Numbered from the stretch's first letter, positions 52,686 to 63,936 are shown. The stretch is 64,000 nt of DNA from Amoeboaphelidium occidentale (GCA_023515795.1 JALGPX010000054.1:1-64000), one strand, 5' to 3'. Notes: generated by a model from the sequence alone, not told the origin. Numbers and translations are program-made.

Positions 52686-52715
52686 TGCGCTCAGTTTTGA
52701 TGAAACCACGATTTC
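52686..52715 (+). repeat. 30-bp element shared with 57723..57752
   Basis: The sequence starting TGCGCTCAGTTTTGATG matches 57723..57752 at 28 of 30 positions. Both copies lie on the plus strand upstream of genes for exported proteins (Frizzled-like protein, WD40 kinase copy C). In one frame both read RSV(L/F)MKPRF, so it could be a coding remnant rather than a regulatory site. Confidence 0.5.
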
Positions 52716-52804
52716 CGCTTAAAGAACTCAGTTATGAAGCGTCAGTTCCACATGACGATCAACGATTTTCGATCTGTGCCAAGCACTTAGCCATATTTTG
52801 CACA

Positions 52805-53416
52805 ATGTTTGCAATTTTGACTATCTTTGCAGCACTTGCATTAGGCGCTTTCGCACAGAACACGTGTATTTCTTTGGCAAACTCCAAATACTGCAGCTCC
52901 TTTAAAGTATCTGTTTCTCCTGTGCCTTCAAAGTTCACGAATATTGATGAATTTGATCAACTTGTTGCAAGAAATATGGAAAAGGCATCAGTTCAATTGT
53001 CCTCTGCTTGTAATTCAAGAATTCAATTGTCTACAATTCCTTATGGAGTTGATGGTGTCTGCTATCTGACTATAATTGGTTCTGGTATTTTTGAGCGCGT
53101 CAATAACACTGTGTATGAATTCGATAATGGTTTGACTTGCAGAGGTGAATGTGTTACTGATGGAGCAGGAAATACTGCTTGTTCTCAAGTTTGTGTATCC
53201 AGCACTGTTAACGATAATTCTGTTTCCACCGATAATCAGGATGTTTGTTTGAGCAAAGAAGACTTGCAAGCAAATACATTGTGTGCATCTTCGTGCTCTT
53301 CACTGTTTTCAGCTCTGTCGGCTCATTGTCCAGCAGCTGGTCAGATACAACAAGATCTTTGCGTCGGATTGCCAACTGCCAACTGCGTAGTTGGACAGAG
53401 CACTGTATCTGCATAA
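52805..53416 (+). CDS. Secreted cysteine-rich protein, Frizzled-like domain candidate
   Basis: From the ATG at 52805 the product is 203 residues: signal peptide (MFAILTIFAALALGAFA), then NTCISLANSKYCSSFKVSVS and about 15 cysteines. The start CxSLxxSxxCxxF with a following FD (NIDEFDQLV) resembles the fungal Frizzled-like cysteine-rich domains found in early-diverging fungi. The second half has clustered cysteines (CRGECVTDG, CSQVCVSS, CASSCSSLFSALSAHC). No membrane helix or GPI-like tail is obvious. The same frame is open upstream to 52415, but the leader at 52805 is the convincing start. Family assignment is tentative. Confidence 0.6.
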   Translation: MFAILTIFAALALGAFAQNTCISLANSKYCSSFKVSVSPVPSKFTNIDEFDQLVARNMEKASVQLSSACNSRIQLSTIPYGVDGVCYLTIIGSGIFERVNNTVYEFDNGLTCRGECVTDGAGNTACSQVCVSSTVNDNSVSTDNQDVCLSKEDLQANTLCASSCSSLFSALSAHCPAAGQIQQDLCVGLPTANCVVGQSTVSA

Positions 53417-53499
53417 GAATGAATAGACAATTTTTAGAGACTGTTTGCCACAGGGTTTGCCCTTGAGTTGATCAGCTATTGTTTCAGCTTCAACTTTAC

Positions 53500-56400
53500 A
53501 TGAAGAAATCTTTGCTTATTATCAAGATATTTGTCACTTTATCTCTGCTGTTATGTATTGCTTGCTTGGAGCATGATAAAAGCTTTCTGGTTCCTGATGC
53601 TACTTCCAATATTGACAGCATGGCACTGCACAAGTCCTACTTGCTGATCACAAACTCTAATGATATTATTCAGAAGGACATTGAAACAGGTGTACTCCAA
53701 AGAACATTCAGAGCTCATCAAAATACTATTGTATCGTTTGTGGTTACTGAAGACTTCAGAATGATCACATCGGCTTATGACGACTTGATCATTGTATGGA
53801 ACTTGGACACTGGTTCCATCATAAGAAGGATTTCGGCTAGAGCTTCTTATATCCAAATTGTTACCATTTCATATTTTAATGAAAAGGTTGTCTTTGGTGG
53901 CTGGGATTACAAGATTAGACAAGCGGATTTGATCAGTGGCAGAATACTGAAAACAATTGGTAAACTGGCAGTCTTCAGGAAGATTTAATTGATTATTGTG
54001 TAGATATTGAAGGTCGTCTTCAACAAGTTATCGCAGACGGAGACTTTGTTTACGTTGCGTCGGATTCCCCGCCATACGCTCGCAAAATCTCGCTTCAAGA
54101 TGACCAAGTTGTGATGTTGTACACAGGCCACAACAATACTGTCTTCTCAATGTATTTGAATGAGGATATTCTGTACTCTGGATCTGCTGATACATCAATA
54201 CTATGTTGGGATAAAGATAGTGGTCTCTTGGTTCGATCTTTTATCGCACATAAAGACTGGGTTACAAAGGTCGCTGTTTACAATGGAGAACTATACTCAG
54301 CTAGTAGAGAAGCGGTTATAATCAAGTGGGACATTTCGAATAGTCAGGTAATCAAAACGTTTTCTATTGTGCATACATTACCGATTACATCTTTTGCTTT
54401 TCTGCCGGAAAGATTGTTTACAGGGTCCATTGACACGATTGTTGTGAAATGGGACACTGTTTCGGGTGAAGCTATATATGAGTATAAAGGACTCTCTAAG
54501 AAAATGAGGGCAGTAGCTGCTTGGAAGAATATGATCATTGGCGGCGGTGATGACGTTTCTATAAAAGTTTGGGATCAATCTGTAGATAGTTACGACACTT
54601 CTTTTAAGATATCTACTGGCTCAAATGGAATCAATTGTCTCCAAATTTATGAAAATTTCTTGTATTCTGGAGGCCAGGATAATTTTGTTCGCCAGTGGAA
54701 TCTTACGAACTTCTCTCTGACAAGAAACTATGAAAGTAAGCTTCCTTCTGAGACATATCTAATGTTAAGGCTCTAATCCTGGATTTCTTACTGTCACACT
54801 AGATCAGTCTTTTGTCTATGCTGGAGGACAAGGCGCCATAATTTATATTTGGAACATTTCGTCTGCTATTTTGCAGACATCTTACACAGCGCACACAGCA
54901 ACAGTAAATGGCCTTATTATAGACGCTGAAGTGCTTTACTCTGGTTCATATGATCGGTCGGTGAGAGTATGGGATCTGAATTCCGGAGAAACCGTTCAAG
55001 TTTTAGACGGTAAGATATTATTCTAGAAAACTAATTTACAGCTATTTATCCTGTTAATGATATATTGTTGATGGGGGACACAATTATCGCTTGTACTGAT
55101 GTTGGTTTGGAAGCATTCTCTACTATTTCTGGACAGAAAGAAACGGTTTCTGACGGTACTTAATTACATAATTTGTCTAATGGCCTAGAATCTCTCGCTT
55201 GTTCGTGCATGATTTCTAATAACGATTATGTTTTTACAGGTCAGGGCGATAGTACCATTAAAGTCAGAGATATGTTTACTTTGAGCGTCTTGGAAACATA
55301 TCAAGGTCATTTGGATTTTGTGAATAACCTGTGTTTTGATGAAGCATCGGTCCTTTATTCCGCCGCTTCCGATGGAAGTATTAAGAAGTGGAATATGGCG
55401 TTACGAAGAGTTGCTTTTTCTTTTGAAATAAGGAATGATTCTGTTTCTGCTTTGGCTGCTCATGGAAATCAACTATTGGTTGGCTTGAGAAAAGGTTCGT
55501 TTGTAAACTACAATATTGAAAGCTCATACGCCTCGCGAAAACTAGATGTCCATACAAATATGATTTCTTCTATTCTCTCCGATGGTGATTTCGTATATTC
55601 TTCTGGTCTTGAAGGGTTGATCACAAAGTTTTCCTTTAACAGTGACAATATGGTCTCGATTATTTACAGTTCAGGTGGAAAGAGTTTGAAGAGTTTAGTC
55701 TTTAGCAAACTGTTCTTTATTGCTGTTGAAGATGAGAATAACATTATTTTTGTATCGAGCGAGGAACAATCAAAAAAAGAGAAGTCCATTAATTTTCTGA
55801 TGCCTCTCACGTGTGTTGCCGCAACAGAGATTGATGTTATGGCTGGTTCAAGATCAGGTGTTATTTATGCTTGGAACATGGAGACTTTGGCACCTAGCTT
55901 TGAACTTAAGGGACATATATCTCCGGTGAATTTCCTGTTGGTCGTCAAGACAAGTTTGTTTTCTGCATCAGACGATAAAACCACAGTCGAATGGTCTCTT
56001 GAATCCAAAGTTCTACGAAAAGTTTACAAAAGAACCTCCGCCGCTGCATTGGGCCATCTAGGTCCGGTAAATTCGCTTTCGTATTGTTATGGCACTTTAT
56101 TCTCCGTCGGAGCAGATCGATCTGTAAGGCGCTGGAACGTACAAACAGGTAGACATGAGGATGTTTACTTTGGATTTTCAAAGTCCATTACTTCAGTCTT
56201 GTGCCATAATAGGTCTGTTTTCGCCGGAAGTGATGATTTCGCTGTATTAATGTTCAAACCGGAACTTCCTCAGCAAGACAGTTATTTAGCATCAACCACT
56301 AAACCTCGCGTGAATACAGTCACTCAAAGGCAAAGAGTTGTTGTAATGAGCATTCCTTTTGAAAGCTCCAGGATTTTCAATGGACAGGCAGTTGGTTTTG

Positions 56401-57263
56401 CTATTGGAGTTCCCCTTACTTTACTGGCTGTATGCATTTTTGTATTCATTTTTTACAGGAGAACGATATCTAGGAAGCAGTTGACACCGGATAATTTCGA
56501 GAGCAAAACGGAATTGACTCAAACTGTGACAGATCTGGAAACAGTAATTAACACTGTCATAGGGATATCCAAGCATGCTGCTTATCTTATCGAAAGCTCG
56601 TTTGTAGCAAAAACTAAAAAATTGACTGCAGGTGGTGGCGGGGAGCTTTTCTTGGCAACATTGATGGAATCTAATCTTAGAAAAAAACATGGCGAAATTG
56701 TTGTGCAAAAGATTGTATCGGCGCAAAACAGCTTTATGGAAGAGGCATTCTACCAAGAGGTCGGAATCATGATTATGCTTTCAACTTTTCCAAACTTCTG
56801 TAAAATAATTGGGTACACTGAAAAGCCTCTCTCAATGGTACTTAAGTATTATCCAGATGGTTCATTAATGGGGTGGCTACGCACAAACAGGATTAAAAAA
56901 TGCTTCATTACAAAGCTATCGACAGAAATATCTAAAGCTTTAGGAACGATGCATTCACAATTTCTCGCTCATTGTGACATTAAGACCCAGAATGTTTTGG
57001 TTGAAGTGAATGCTGGTGTTCCCACTTGTTTTCTCACGGATTTTGGAATAACTCAGATATTATCAGAGAAAATAATTGCGACCAAATCTTTCCGTGTTAT
57101 CAATCTAAGGGGTCTTTCCGTACAATATGCAGCACCTGAAGCGTTCACAAACTTTAGATCCAAGAATTACAACGGAGTTGACTTCAAGCATTATGATATT
57201 TTTTCACTGGCTTGTGTTTACTATGAATTATTAACACAAATGGGGCCGTGGGATTTAAATTAA
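53500..57263 (+). CDS. WD40-repeat receptor-like protein kinase, copy B
   Basis: Five exons (53500..53959, 54004..54735, 54770..55009, 55042..55155, 55189..57263) with introns of 32-44 nt give about 1,206 residues. The middle exons have exactly the same lengths as in copy A (732, 240 and 114 nt). Signal peptide SLLIIKIFVTLSLLLCIA is followed by LEHDKSFLVPD and two sets of WD40 units (SGSADTSILCWDKD, SGSYDRSVRVWDL). The membrane helix (VGFAIGVPLTLLAVCIFVFIF) has basic YRRTISRKQ behind it. The kinase has TAGGGGELFLATL, VVQK, EEAFYQEVG, HCDIKTQNVL (Thr replaces the usual Pro), DFG and APEA. It ends at LLTQMGPWDLN, again lacking helices G-I. Tandem with copy C. Confidence 0.85.
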
Positions 57264-57451
57264 ATAAGGCGAAGTTGATCAAAATTGAGAGTTATCCAAT
57301 CGAGTCTACTTGCACTGGTTGCTTTTATCATGTAGACGTCTTGGATCTATTGATGAATTCTATGCTGCTGTGGAGAAAATATCTTTGACCAGGATCTTAT
57401 TTTTACGGTGAAGCATGTGCTCCAGAAGGATAGAAGCAATTTTAATACAGC

Positions 57452-57715
57452 TTAAATACTAAATTTGTTGCCGTATTGAATTTTTAGGACACTTTCCATT
57501 GTCAGTCCCACAAAAATTTTGAAAGAGTTATAAAGGTCCTTTCCACTAAAAATTTCTTTTTCATCTGCTTCAGACTCAAAGGAATCCCAGAGCGAGATTT
57601 CAACATCATCGATTCTTGGATAGATGGGCTTGGTTTTAGAGTTCCCTGTTGACTGTTCTCCAACAATCAGCCTGATAATGGGCGCATCAAAGTTAAAGCT
57701 GATTATTGAATTGAT
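57452..57715 (-). pseudogene. Coding-like fragment of an unknown gene
   Basis: An open stretch of about 87 codons without a usable start codon reads FNFDAPIIRLIVGEQS, then YPRIDDVEISLWDSFE, DEKEIFSGKDLYNSF and KIFVGLTMESVLKI before TAA at 57452. The amino-acid composition is protein-like. A possible acceptor (ATAATCAG) precedes it, but no upstream exon was found. It may be the 3' end of a gene damaged when the WD40 kinases duplicated, or a last exon with an unrecognised first exon. Confidence 0.3.
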
Positions 57716-57722
57716 CTAACGA

Positions 57723-57752
57723 TGCGCTCAGTTTTTATGAAACCGCGATTTC
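57723..57752 (+). repeat. Second copy of the 30-bp element
   Basis: 28 of 30 bases match 52686..52715. See that entry. It lies about 290 bp upstream of WD40 kinase copy C. Confidence 0.5.
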
Positions 57753-58038
57753 ATTTTTTAGTATATCACACTTTCAGGTAACTGTTCATCAAACTGGTTT
57801 TCTTGTAAGATGCTTTTTAAGCGATCTAGTTTAAGTTTGAGGAACCTGTTAGCAACTCTGCTGTCACAAGAATAGAATCTTTCTTAACCCTGTTTCACAT
57901 TAAACCACTCCCTAATAAATCTTCTTATGCTATAAACCCCTTGCCAGCTCTTATTTTGGTCTTTTACGAAATGGTTATCTGCGTTGAGTGCGAAAAGCCT
58001 CGCTGGCTGTCAAACAGCATCTTTTTTCCATCATCAGG

Positions 58039-61000
58039 ATGCTGATATCTGCTTTGCTTATACTAAGTTTCAACTTAATTACTTCAGCTCTTCAGCATGA
58101 GAAGAGCTTTATGTTTGATTCCACTGCCTCCTCTGTATTTGCTATAGCCGTGTACAAGCGATCCTTGTTGATAACATCTTCCAACGATGTGATCCAAAAG
58201 GATATTGAAACAGGTATTTTTCAAAGGAAATTTGTTGCACATTCAAGCATTATTGAAAGTATTTTGGTCGTTAATGGCACTACAATGATAACTACAGGTG
58301 GGGATGACATGGTAATTGTCTGGGATTTGATCAGTGGCTCTATCATGAGGAGGATATGGCTTGAAGCTCCAAGGACATTTCCTTCGAGCATGGCGATAAA
58401 GAACAGTGATTTATTTGTGAGTGGGCGTGATGGGAAGGTGAGAATTGTTAATTTGCTTTCTGGCAGAGTTGCTACTCGGATAGATTTGGAAGTCTCTGTG
58501 GTGGCTATTCGTGTTAAAGATAATCACTTTTACGTTGGAAAACAAGACAGCACATCTCAGTTGGAGAAATACTCCATACCAGCCAGATCTTTACTATTGA
58601 GTTATGAAGGCCACCAAAGTTCTGTTTTCACTTTATTCCTTCATGGAGCATTTCTTTTCTCTGGTTCATTCGATTCCACAATTATCTGTTGGAATGAAGA
58701 AAATGGTCAAATAATCCGGATATATAGCGGCCATTCAACCGCAGTTTGGGTTATAGCAATCATCGACGATTATTTATATTCCGCTTCCGAACCAGAAGGC
58801 ATATTTAAGTGGAACATTGATTCTGGAGCTATTGAGAACATATTTCCAGTAAGTCATTTAAATACTATCTATTGTTTCGCTTTTGAAAACGGAACTCTAT
58901 ATTCTGGATCAACCGATACAACCGTGATCAGATGGGACCTACGCACTTCATCTAAATTGTTCACTTATGGCGGACGCAAGACCAGGCTAAGAGCTCTTGT
59001 CTTATGGAAAAATGTTGTGTTAGCAGCTGGTGACGGTCCAGTACTAACGATTCAAGATAAATCACAAAACACATTATTCCCAGTAGAAATCATTTCGGGT
59101 CACGAAAGCGGTGTTCTCTGCATGATTATGATTAATGATACCTTCTTTACAGGAGGTGTTGATGCGACCATTCGGCGCAGAAGTTTTATTGATTTCAGCG
59201 ACATTAAAATTTATAATGGTAATTTTTTTCAGCGAGATTTTAATCTTGTAGGCCACTCATTGGCTGTTAGCTCTTTGGTTTTAGATGAGGACTACATGTA
59301 TTCAGGCTCTTATGATTTCACTTTGAAACAGTGGAATATAGCATCAGGCTCCATCGAAAACGATTACATTGGTCATGAAAGAGATATTTGGTCTATTCAA
59401 GTTCAAGGACAATTTCTTTACTCTGGCTCTCTGGACTCCAGTGTGATGATTTGGGACAAAGAGTCGGCCGCCATGGTCAAGGCAATTGGTTGTAAGTTTT
59501 GGTAGATTGTTTTATATTTTAGATTCAACCGAAGTATATCTCATCTACATTTATGACGAGGCTCTTATCGTGGTCCATGAAAGTTTAGACATGGTTTCAC
59601 TGTCGGCGGGCGAAACTATAGCTAGACAAGAAGGTTAAACATGAAACTCTTGATACACTTACTCTTGTAGAATCATTTAGTTGTACTTCCATGATTGCAA
59701 GCATGTATCGCATTTTTTCTGGACATGATGATGGTGTTATTCGTGCAAGAGATCCACTTAATTTGAATATATTGGAATGTTTTCAAGGTCATAACGATAA
59801 TGTGATGTCTGTTTGGTTTGATGAGGCTGGTGTTCTTTTCTCTGCAGGATTTGATGGTTCAGTAAAGAAATGGGACATGGCGTCTAGAAAAGTCTCATTT
59901 TCATACGAAAATCGAAACGGATCTGTTACTGCTTTGGCTACAGTGAATGGAATTCTATCCGTCGGAACAAGAGAAGGTACAATGCATTTATTTGACACTA
60001 GAACTGCATTCATAACCAACTCTTCGGAATGGCATCAAGGTGCCGTGACAGCATTAGCTCATGTTGACGGAATCATGTATTCATCCGGGATAGATGGGAA
60101 AGTTTTGGAATTCTATCAAACAGATTCTTTGAGTTCAGTCTTGCTGTATGATTCCATGTCTCTCCCTATCACAACCATGGCTTTGAATACGGTTTATGTC
60201 ATTGCGCTTCAAGATGTCATCGAGATTGTTTTACTCCCTAGAAGAAACTCAAGCGGCTCTATCAGAATTATTATTTCTCCTTCGCTTCTTGTAAGCATCG
60301 CTGCCAACGAAGATATGATATTTGGTGGCTCGAGGGCAGGACCGATTATTGTTTGGAGTATTTTAACATTACAGAATCTTTTTACCTTGGAAGATCATAC
60401 TTCCCAAGTTAATTTTCTATTGGTGGCCGGATCGTTTCTGTTCTCTGCATCAAACGATAAAACGATTATTAAATGGTCGCTAGATCAAAGAATTCCGTCG
60501 GTAAGATTCAAAAGGCTCTCCTCTACTGCCCTTGGACACTTGGGTCCTGTAAATTCGATATCTATTTGCAGAGGCACTTTGTTTTCGGCCGGAGCCGATT
60601 TGACAACTCGGCGATGGAATACTCAAACAGGCCGACATGAAGATGTATATTTTGGACCCACAAAGGCTGTTACATCGGTTTTGTGTTATAATGAATCTGT
60701 TTTTGCTGGCAGTGAAGATTTTTCGGTTTTGATGTACAGTCCGGTTCTTCCTCTTACTATTGAAACCCAAATGTCGGTTGCAACTTCAACAAACATCAGG
60801 CGTGGTTTAAGAACAAAAATTTCTTTGAGATTCAAAAACTCAAACTCAGCTTTACCAGAAACATCAGTTTTAATTGGTGGAATCATTGCAGCAGTGATAC
60901 TTGTTGCTACAGTCCCAATCGCATATTTCTACTGCTCATCGAGACATGAGGCGAAACCGATTAGAGCAGATTTGTTTACTTCACAGGAAGCTTCAGGAAT

Positions 61001-61733
61001 TACTACCAATTTGGACACCGTTGTAAACACTGTAATTGGTATATCAAAACATGCTGCTTACCTAGTGGAGAGCTCCAACCTTGCAACAATTAAAAAACTT
61101 GCATCAGGCGGCGGAGGAGAAGTATTCTTAGCTCGTGTTATGAACTCCTTTTTGAAAGAAAAGACTGGAACACTTGTTATTCAAAAGGCTGTTTTTATCA
61201 AGAACTCCAAATCAGAAGAAGCGTTTTATCAAGAAGTTGGAATAATGATTATGTTGTCTCCATTTCCAAACTTCTGTCGAATTATCGGTTATACAGAAAA
61301 CCCTGTATCAATGATTCTAAAATACTATCCTGATGGCTCTCTGCAAGACTGGATTCATGGAAAAAACTTTGGTCGAAATATTATTGTCAAACTTTCGAAA
61401 GAAATCTCATCAGCTTTGAAGATAATGCACAATTATCATCTTGCTCACTGCGATCTCAAGCCCCAGAACGTTCTTGTTGAGGTTGTTTATGGAATTCCTA
61501 CTTGTTCTTTAACAGATTTTGGTATCACTCAGGTTTTGTCAGAAACGATTCTAGCATCTCGCGCTTTTAATGTAATCAACCTCAGAGGATTATCTGTCTA
61601 TTACGCTTCCCCAGAAGCATTTACGTGGTTTAGAACTAAAGTCTATACTGGAGTTGACTTCAAGAAGTTCGATGTCTATTCACTAGCATGTATTATACAG
61701 GAGCTTCTTACCAGAAAAACTCCATGGAGCTGA
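58039..61733 (+). CDS. WD40-repeat receptor-like protein kinase, copy C
   Basis: Three exons (58039..59491, 59523..59633, 59671..61733) with introns of 31 and 37 nt give about 1,208 residues. Compared with copies A and B the first two internal introns are gone. Start at MLISALLILSFNLITSA (signal peptide); in-frame codons back to 57988 lack an ATG. WD40 units include SGSFDSTIICWNEE and SASNDKTIIKWSL. The membrane helix (IGGIIAAVILVATVPIAYFY) is near residues 921-945. The kinase has ASGGGGEVFLARV, LVIQK, EEAFYQEVG, HCDLKPQNVL (about 1115), LTDFG and SPEA, ending at QELLTRKTPWS. Catalytic residues are complete, but the C-lobe stops after helix F, about 60-80 residues short of a normal kinase. 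Confidence 0.85.
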
Positions 61734-62057
61734 GCAAACCTTTAATGCGGAATTATAGTTTTTGAAACCTTTGAAATAAATTTTTTAATTAGGAGAACTT
61801 GTGGTACTTAGCGGTTACTCATACTTCGTCATTTCTTTTAGGAAACTACACGCGTTTTTACAACACCATAAAGTCATGTGTTAAGAAATAACTACAATCG
61901 ATAACTCATTATTTTTAAGGAAGGAGTTGAGTCGAACTTGGTATCATTTATTGCACGTGATAATTACTCTTAGACTTGAAAATCGCGAAAAATGCTACAA
62001 CTTAGCCCATTTCTTTTACCAAAGTTATCCTGCCTCTTGAAACTCAATTCTTGCAAG
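61734..62057. other. AT-rich intergenic region, no feature recognised
   Basis: About 324 bp after WD40 kinase copy C. I see no repeats, RNA genes or convincing open frames, only AT-rich sequence that probably holds the 3' end of copy C and the promoter of the next gene. Confidence 0.4.
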
Positions 62058-62880
62058 ATGTTTATCAAAGTATTAATCATGCTTCTAATCTTGCTTTTTG
62101 TCGAAGTAAATCCCGCCTGTTCGTCTTCGCTCTCTCAAATCTCTTACCGCCAATGCATGAGAGCTCGTGCATGGATGTACGCAAAGCTTTTATCCCAGTC
62201 TCAGAAGGATTTTGAAAGCATTTTACCTATTGATAATTCTGATGTTCTCCAAGAGCAACATTGGAAGAAATCTGGTGCATCTTTCATGAAGAGCTTGAAA
62301 GAGAACGGTTTCTCGTTTATCAAGCTGAAACAAAGTCCTGAAATGATTGAAAAATGAAACCCATATTGGGTGATGTGGAAAAACTCGTAATATGCCATAT
62401 TTCTCCTTCTACGCGCCATCTTATCTACAAGATGGCGGCTCAGCTTTCTTTGGGATTTCCAGCTGTTCTAAAACTCTTAATGATGAGCAAGAAGGCCCTG
62501 AACAGCAAATTGTAGGATCTACAGTATCAGAAGTCCAAAAGAACTTGAGACAACTGTACAAACAGATTGGCTTCGAGTTTAATGGTGCAGATATGTATGT
62601 TAATATGAACAACGCATCAACAGAGTCACCATATGAATTTAAGGCACATATCGACAGATGATGTTCTCTGGCTTTCCTTTCTTTCTTAGAAGAGGAGACA
62701 GATAATACGGGATTATTTATCATTCAGTCAGGTGTTAAAAGGTACGTAAAACTTCCAGACGATGGTTACTTCATCGCTTTTGCTGGGAACGAGTTTCCTA
62801 AAGACCTTGGTGTTAAGCCTTTAGTACACGGGGTAGATGGTGTAACAAAGCAGCGCACATCTATTCTTTTCAGGCAATAA
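62058..62880 (+). pseudogene. Disrupted secreted 2OG-Fe(II) oxygenase-like gene
   Basis: The region begins with a signal peptide (MFIKVLIMLLILLFVEVNPAC) and continues SLKENGFSFIKLKQ, a start typical of 2OG oxygenases, up to a stop at 62357. A second frame from about 62440 reads TVSEVQKNLRQLYKQIGFEFNG and reaches FKAHIDR, which has the iron-binding HxD. After an in-frame TGA at about 62659 the same frame continues LEEETDNTGLFIIQSG, DDGYFIAFAGNEF, VHGVDGVTKQRTSILFR (distal His and cosubstrate Arg) to TAA at 62878..62880. There is no GT between the His-Asp and the TGA that would let a short intron remove the stop. At least two breaks, so I call it a young pseudogene; unrecognised introns remain possible. 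Confidence 0.45.
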
Positions 62881-63049
62881 AAGCTTGATTTTTCCCTTTT
62901 ACAGACTCTTACACAAGTTTTAGCCACAGAGCGTTTTCAAATTAATAGCCATAGAAAATACTTCTGGTGATTTCGCTGGTAATACAACTCACCATCTTCT
63001 TTGTTCTCCGAATCAAAAAGCGCAAAGATCTTGCCATCGAAGATAAGAA

Positions 63050-63574
63050 ATGTCCCTTGAGAGCCTGCCACCAGAAATATTGCGGATGATCGCGATGGAC
63101 CTTCAAATTGAGGATCTTGTCAACTTTCATAAATCGAGCCCGATTGCGTTAGCTGCAACATCTGATGTGTCTATTTACTGCCATTACTTGACAAAAATTT
63201 CTACCTATGATACTATAAATATGGCCTACTTTTATAAAGAAATGATACCGAACTTTAAGGAGGTTTTGGAGCGGTTAATGGAAAACAAATACGAATTTGC
63301 TGCATTCTTTTACACCAATGCATACACGAAGCTGGATGATGATGATGACTGGATTCCGGAGAGTGAGAATGAGACTGAACTTGAACGCATAGGCCGTGAA
63401 ATTGGTGACGCTTTTGCATCTTCCGCTTATGATCTTACGTCCTTTTCAGACATAATTAACGATGTATTGCAAGAGACAGTTTCCGAACTGAGACGTGAAA
63501 GTCCCGACTTGGCGAAAACTGGACATTGGCACTTCTTTGAGGACGTTTTTACTCTAAAATACATTCTTTCCTAA
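63050..63574 (+). CDS. F-box-like protein
   Basis: 174 residues. The start MSLESLPPEILRMIAMDLQIEDLVNF matches the F-box pattern (LPxEIL...I...L...DL), which binds Skp1 in SCF ubiquitin ligases. The rest is helical and acidic (KLDDDDDWIPESENETELERIG) with no repeat domain recognised. It is short for an F-box protein. Directly after the stop there is GTAACT...AAAAG, which looks like a 31-32-nt intron, and the following frame (63649 on) has a similar helical style, so the two may be one gene with a damaged junction or an alternatively spliced end. Confidence 0.5.
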   Translation: MSLESLPPEILRMIAMDLQIEDLVNFHKSSPIALAATSDVSIYCHYLTKISTYDTINMAYFYKEMIPNFKEVLERLMENKYEFAAFFYTNAYTKLDDDDDWIPESENETELERIGREIGDAFASSAYDLTSFSDIINDVLQETVSELRRESPDLAKTGHWHFFEDVFTLKYILS

Positions 63575-63648
63575 GTAACTGGGATCCAGAGATAATTCAA
63601 TTAAAAGACCTCAATACTTTGCTTGAAAATTTGAACTTTGCTGAAAAG

Positions 63649-63936
63649 ATGGACTATAAAACTCTACCGCATGAACTAGCAAATCAAATGATTGATAGAA
63701 TATTCTGTTTGGTTGCTTTGCGTTCAATGGATTATGAACAAGGCACAGAGCATATTTCCGGTTTGATGCAGAAAGTGCGCTTCTTGACGCATGCATCTTA
63801 TGCGGGCAGTTACATGGTTATAGCAGCGAAGAGGACGCTTCCAGCTTTAGCTCAATTATATGATTTCCTCCCAAAAAACATTATTGGGGAGCGGAGATTT
63901 GACTGTACCTGGTTTTTTTGCAAACTTTGTTATTGA
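63649..63936 (+). CDS. Hypothetical helical protein, possibly the continuation of the F-box gene
   Basis: 95 residues from the ATG at 63649: MDYKTLPHELANQMIDRIFC, then HASYAGSYMVIAAKRTLPAL and QLYDFLPKNIIGERRF. LPHELANQMIDRI also resembles an F-box start. The open frame extends upstream without ATG to about 63600 (LNTLLENLNFAEK). The end at FFCKLCY may be an unspliced intron, and the gene may run beyond the window. No function can be given. Confidence 0.35.
   Translation: MDYKTLPHELANQMIDRIFCLVALRSMDYEQGTEHISGLMQKVRFLTHASYAGSYMVIAAKRTLPALAQLYDFLPKNIIGERRFDCTWFFCKLCY

Larger units (their letters stand above)
57264..58038. other. Intergenic region between tandem WD40 kinases B and C
   Basis: 775 bp. 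It holds a leftward coding-like fragment (57452..57715) and the second copy of the 30-bp element (57723..57752). I see no continuation of the copy B kinase C-lobe in any frame here, which supports its early end being real. Confidence 0.5.
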
